Assembly (NCBI RefSeq): GCF_013387495.1
Contig: NZ_JABZEE010000006.1
Location: forward strand, 1-64,000
DNA: 64,000 nt
Direction: 5' to 3'
From: Streptomyces sp. PKU-EA00015
GTDB taxonomy: Bacteria; Actinomycetota; Actinomycetes; Streptomycetales; Streptomycetaceae
Positions within the stretch are counted from its first letter, which is position 1; the number at the start of each line of letters is the position of its first letter. Below the pieces are notes generated by a model. That model was not told where the DNA came from. It did no database searches and was given only the letters and a program-made list of their open reading frames with translations. Shown piece after piece: positions 63,101 to 64,000 of the stretch. The position numbers were made by a program, and so were the translations under genes.

Positions 63101-64000
63101 GACTCGTTGACGCTGTCGTCGCGCTTCTTCTCCGCGTCCCTCTCGGCCTTGGTGTTCTCGTCCTGGATCTTCTTGTCGCCGTCCTCCTTCTCCTTGGTGA
63201 CGTCCTCGTCTGTCTTCTCTTCCTTGTCCTTGACGTCCTTGCGGACCTTCTCGTGCCGCTCGGTCTTCTTCGTACCGAGCTTCTTGAGCTCCGCGTCCTG
63301 CTCCGTGCGCCAGTCGGCGCGCTGGGCGGTGACGTCGCTCATCGCCTTCTCGCGCTCGCCCGCCTGGCTCTCGGTGTTGGTCGCGATCTCGGCGTCGACC
63401 TTCTGCTTGTGCTTCTGCTGCGAGTCGCGGAAGTCCCTGTCCTTGGTCTGCCGCCCCTCGGACATGCCCTTCTGCCCGTCGCTGAACGCGGCCTGGAACT
63501 GCGGCCCGCGCTCGTGCTCGGCCACCTCGGACGCGGCTTCCGGCGGTACGGCTCCGGTCGGCGACCCGCCCGCAGGTGCGCCGCCGCCCTTGCCGCCCTG
63601 GCCGCCGGGGACCTTGGCCCGCATCTGCTCCTTCGGAGCATGGGGGTAGACCTGGTTCTCACCCATGGCGCGACCGGAGTCGTCCCGGGCCGTCGTGACA
63701 GCCTCCTGGCCCTTGGCGTCCACGGCGGAGCCCTGCTCGCCGGCCGTCTGCTCGGCGGCTCCCTGCATCTCCACGCCCGGCGCGTTGCCCGCCTGGGCCT
63801 GCTTCAGCGCCTCGTCCTTGGTCGGCAGCCCGGCGAACTTGGCCGCCAGTTCCTGTGCGTCGACCTCGAATCCGACCCAGCTGAGCACCTTGCCGATGCC
63901 GAAGCCGAGGGCCATCTTGAAGGTGTCCCAGCCGCCCGGCTCCTCGGCCTTCTCCGCCTCGATCTGCCCCTCGGGTTCCTTGGCGCCGGTGACCTCGGCC
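60154..64000 (-). CDS. large injection-system effector (putative toxin), 5' end outside the window
   Basis: The frame is open to the window edge. It codes at least 1281 residues; the Met at 63915 is internal, because 28 further codons precede it without a stop. Numbering from that Met: a Gln/Glu/Lys-rich coiled-coil region (about 130-270); a long series of amphipathic helices (about 275-610, WVTKAFDWIKQKVIEIKNAI and similar); a Lys/Pro/Gly/Asp-rich linker (about 618-858, with repeated KDQDPNRP units); and a globular C-terminal domain (about 860-1253) with no motif I recognise. It ends ELIKKFLLQFYGL. This layout fits toxins carried by extracellular-type contractile injection systems, which often begin with a DUF4157 domain that would lie outside the window. 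The C-terminal domain has lower G+C than the rest. Confidence 0.7.
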   Translation of the reverse strand, partial: AEVTGAKEPEGQIEAEKAEEPGGWDTFKMALGFGIGKVLSWVGFEVDAQELAAKFAGLPTKDEALKQAQAGNAPGVEMQGAAEQTAGEQGSAVDAKGQEAVTTARDDSGRAMGENQVYPHAPKEQMRAKVPGGQGGKGGGAPAGGSPTGAVPPEAASEVAEHERGPQFQAAFSDGQKGMSEGRQTKDRDFRDSQQKHKQKVDAEIATNTESQAGEREKAMSDVTAQRADWRTEQDAELKKLGTKKTERHEKVRKDVKDKEEKTDEDVTKEKEDGDKKIQDENTKAERDAEKKRDDSVNESGNWVTKAFDWIKQKVIEIKNAIVRVIRAARDAVIGFIKNFKETVERWINEARKFIVDTIKNLINDLIEFAKAMVRAVIELANRIRKFITDLIAAAIALVNKLANMLKQIISDLLDAIGKLLSSILDILKKMLQDVIKAVVDAIKSVLDFAAKLLSALGDFMLIAVDFLSDPGGWLGGAKNSAVDGAKNHLFREVQAAVKSWFQSKIEEIIGVPKAILDKLIKGGITLEQIVKETWDAIVPQLPLIIGEIVITKVIAKLIPGAGWVMAVIDAIRVAIGALGEILRAMGAVLTWLKAVRQGGAGVLFAKAVAAGIVALLELAYEALLSGIGKYVAKVGRRLKGVAANLGKDKGGDKDKAPGGAGAPADDKKGGPAPTPSKPTTTPGPRPTTPRPGPGTRPGPGRPTTPGPSGKPKTGPGDGKKPTGPDKDAPGRPKDKDQEKSPTRPTPAPKPKPKPPAKTETETDPKSRPPKDDTPAKPKDDKDAPGKPKDQDPNRPKDQDPNRPKDKDDKKDGPAKPKDGKDGKDGKKPDKPKDGDGRKPKDKDRDKGPDKPRKDKGKDDKPKDKDPEKKQEAKDRRKKEEDSKESKDERLRKIIARIRPKIGLLLRSSVPPQALDAALAGMRAWHRLTGLSRSSSPAFEVVATLNPSGKAEDGYKLTGADLRPLIREVTDDLLDNPDVAEAAREMRREKHEAENENDRQGINEALKINGGRDIPAVVRYLRDRGKALDVSRPGEPEVIADPYRVGPGKMELYDIGENEDRVKEQKQVWGITNLITQRIGKYQHLPEGDEEALKNPGGRKPEESLKSVGLTGPRFALGLRTYVLEGRAPEGFTPEQAELVRNAHWLMFVRESHRNTTNLGYAAMTTDLLSFGAERGGLTPHDAFAAHEGQRLGDRGWFPMSMLGAARSARGLEEEEVQQQTTGLSGSKAEREELKYREEALAEKWVLAKTKGEGIIGDDKPGALKKGRELIKKFLLQFYGL

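Noticed and set aside
44340..64000. Prophage
   Set aside because: Tail and baseplate genes are present, but there is no integrase, terminase, portal, capsid or attachment-site pair in the window. Gene order fits a contractile injection system.

Overview
The window is high-GC actinobacterial DNA (about 75% G+C in most coding sequence, with GTG/TTG starts and many 4-nt ATGA/GTGA gene overlaps). The gene content points to Streptomyces: zwf-opcA, DUF6479 and DUF6766 small proteins, a streptophobe-type remnant, a SpoIIE phosphatase, an RsbW-like kinase, and a Streptomyces-type contractile injection system. No rRNA, tRNA, CRISPR array or insertion sequence was seen.

Left part (1-22,200). The end of zwf and opcA (pentose-phosphate pathway) are followed by a compact peptide-export locus (1638-8006). 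It holds a 72-aa precursor with a textbook double-glycine leader and a Cys-free core, then an NHLM-type secretion protein, a C39 peptidase/ABC exporter and a second ABC protein. No modifying enzyme is present. Next come an unknown 136-aa gene, an RpiR regulator, a GAF/PAS/SpoIIE phosphatase, a family-5 uracil-DNA glycosylase, a three-gene PaoABC-like molybdenum hydroxylase operon, a Rieske-tailed FAD oxidoreductase, and a group of small membrane or lipoprotein genes that includes a 28-aa protein.

Middle (21,132-32,221). A LacI regulator with two operator-like palindromes faces a CUT1 sugar ABC transporter (binding protein plus two permeases), a GH5 enzyme, a Tat-secreted GH85 endo-beta-N-acetylglucosaminidase and a cytoplasmic GH38 alpha-mannosidase. 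Together these read as a pathway for releasing, importing and dismantling high-mannose N-glycans. Convergent to it is a secreted PHB depolymerase with a second secreted esterase (32,301-35,263). Then come a decayed streptophobe fragment, an RsbW-like protein, small unknown genes, succinate-semialdehyde dehydrogenase and an F420-dependent oxidoreductase.

Right part (40,761-64,000). A two-gene unit pairs a P-loop NTPase with a membrane-anchored periplasmic-binding-fold protein, with no ABC permease. A strong bidirectional terminator separates it from a long minus-strand operon for a contractile injection system (CIS): a large putative effector (5' end outside the window), a HEAT-repeat candidate immunity protein, a tube-protein-family gene, a LysM/gp53-like protein, hub, spike, PAAR-like tip, gp25, two large baseplate proteins, a gpI/beta-helix tail protein, DUF6519 and a peptidoglycan amidase. 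Sheath, tube and AAA+ genes are not in the window and would lie to the right.

Most notable. The effector C-terminal domain and the HEAT protein beside it have clearly lower G+C (50-60% in sampled 60-base lines against about 75% in the baseplate genes). This fits a swapped-in toxin/immunity cassette. Function assignments come from reading motifs only; no database search was run.
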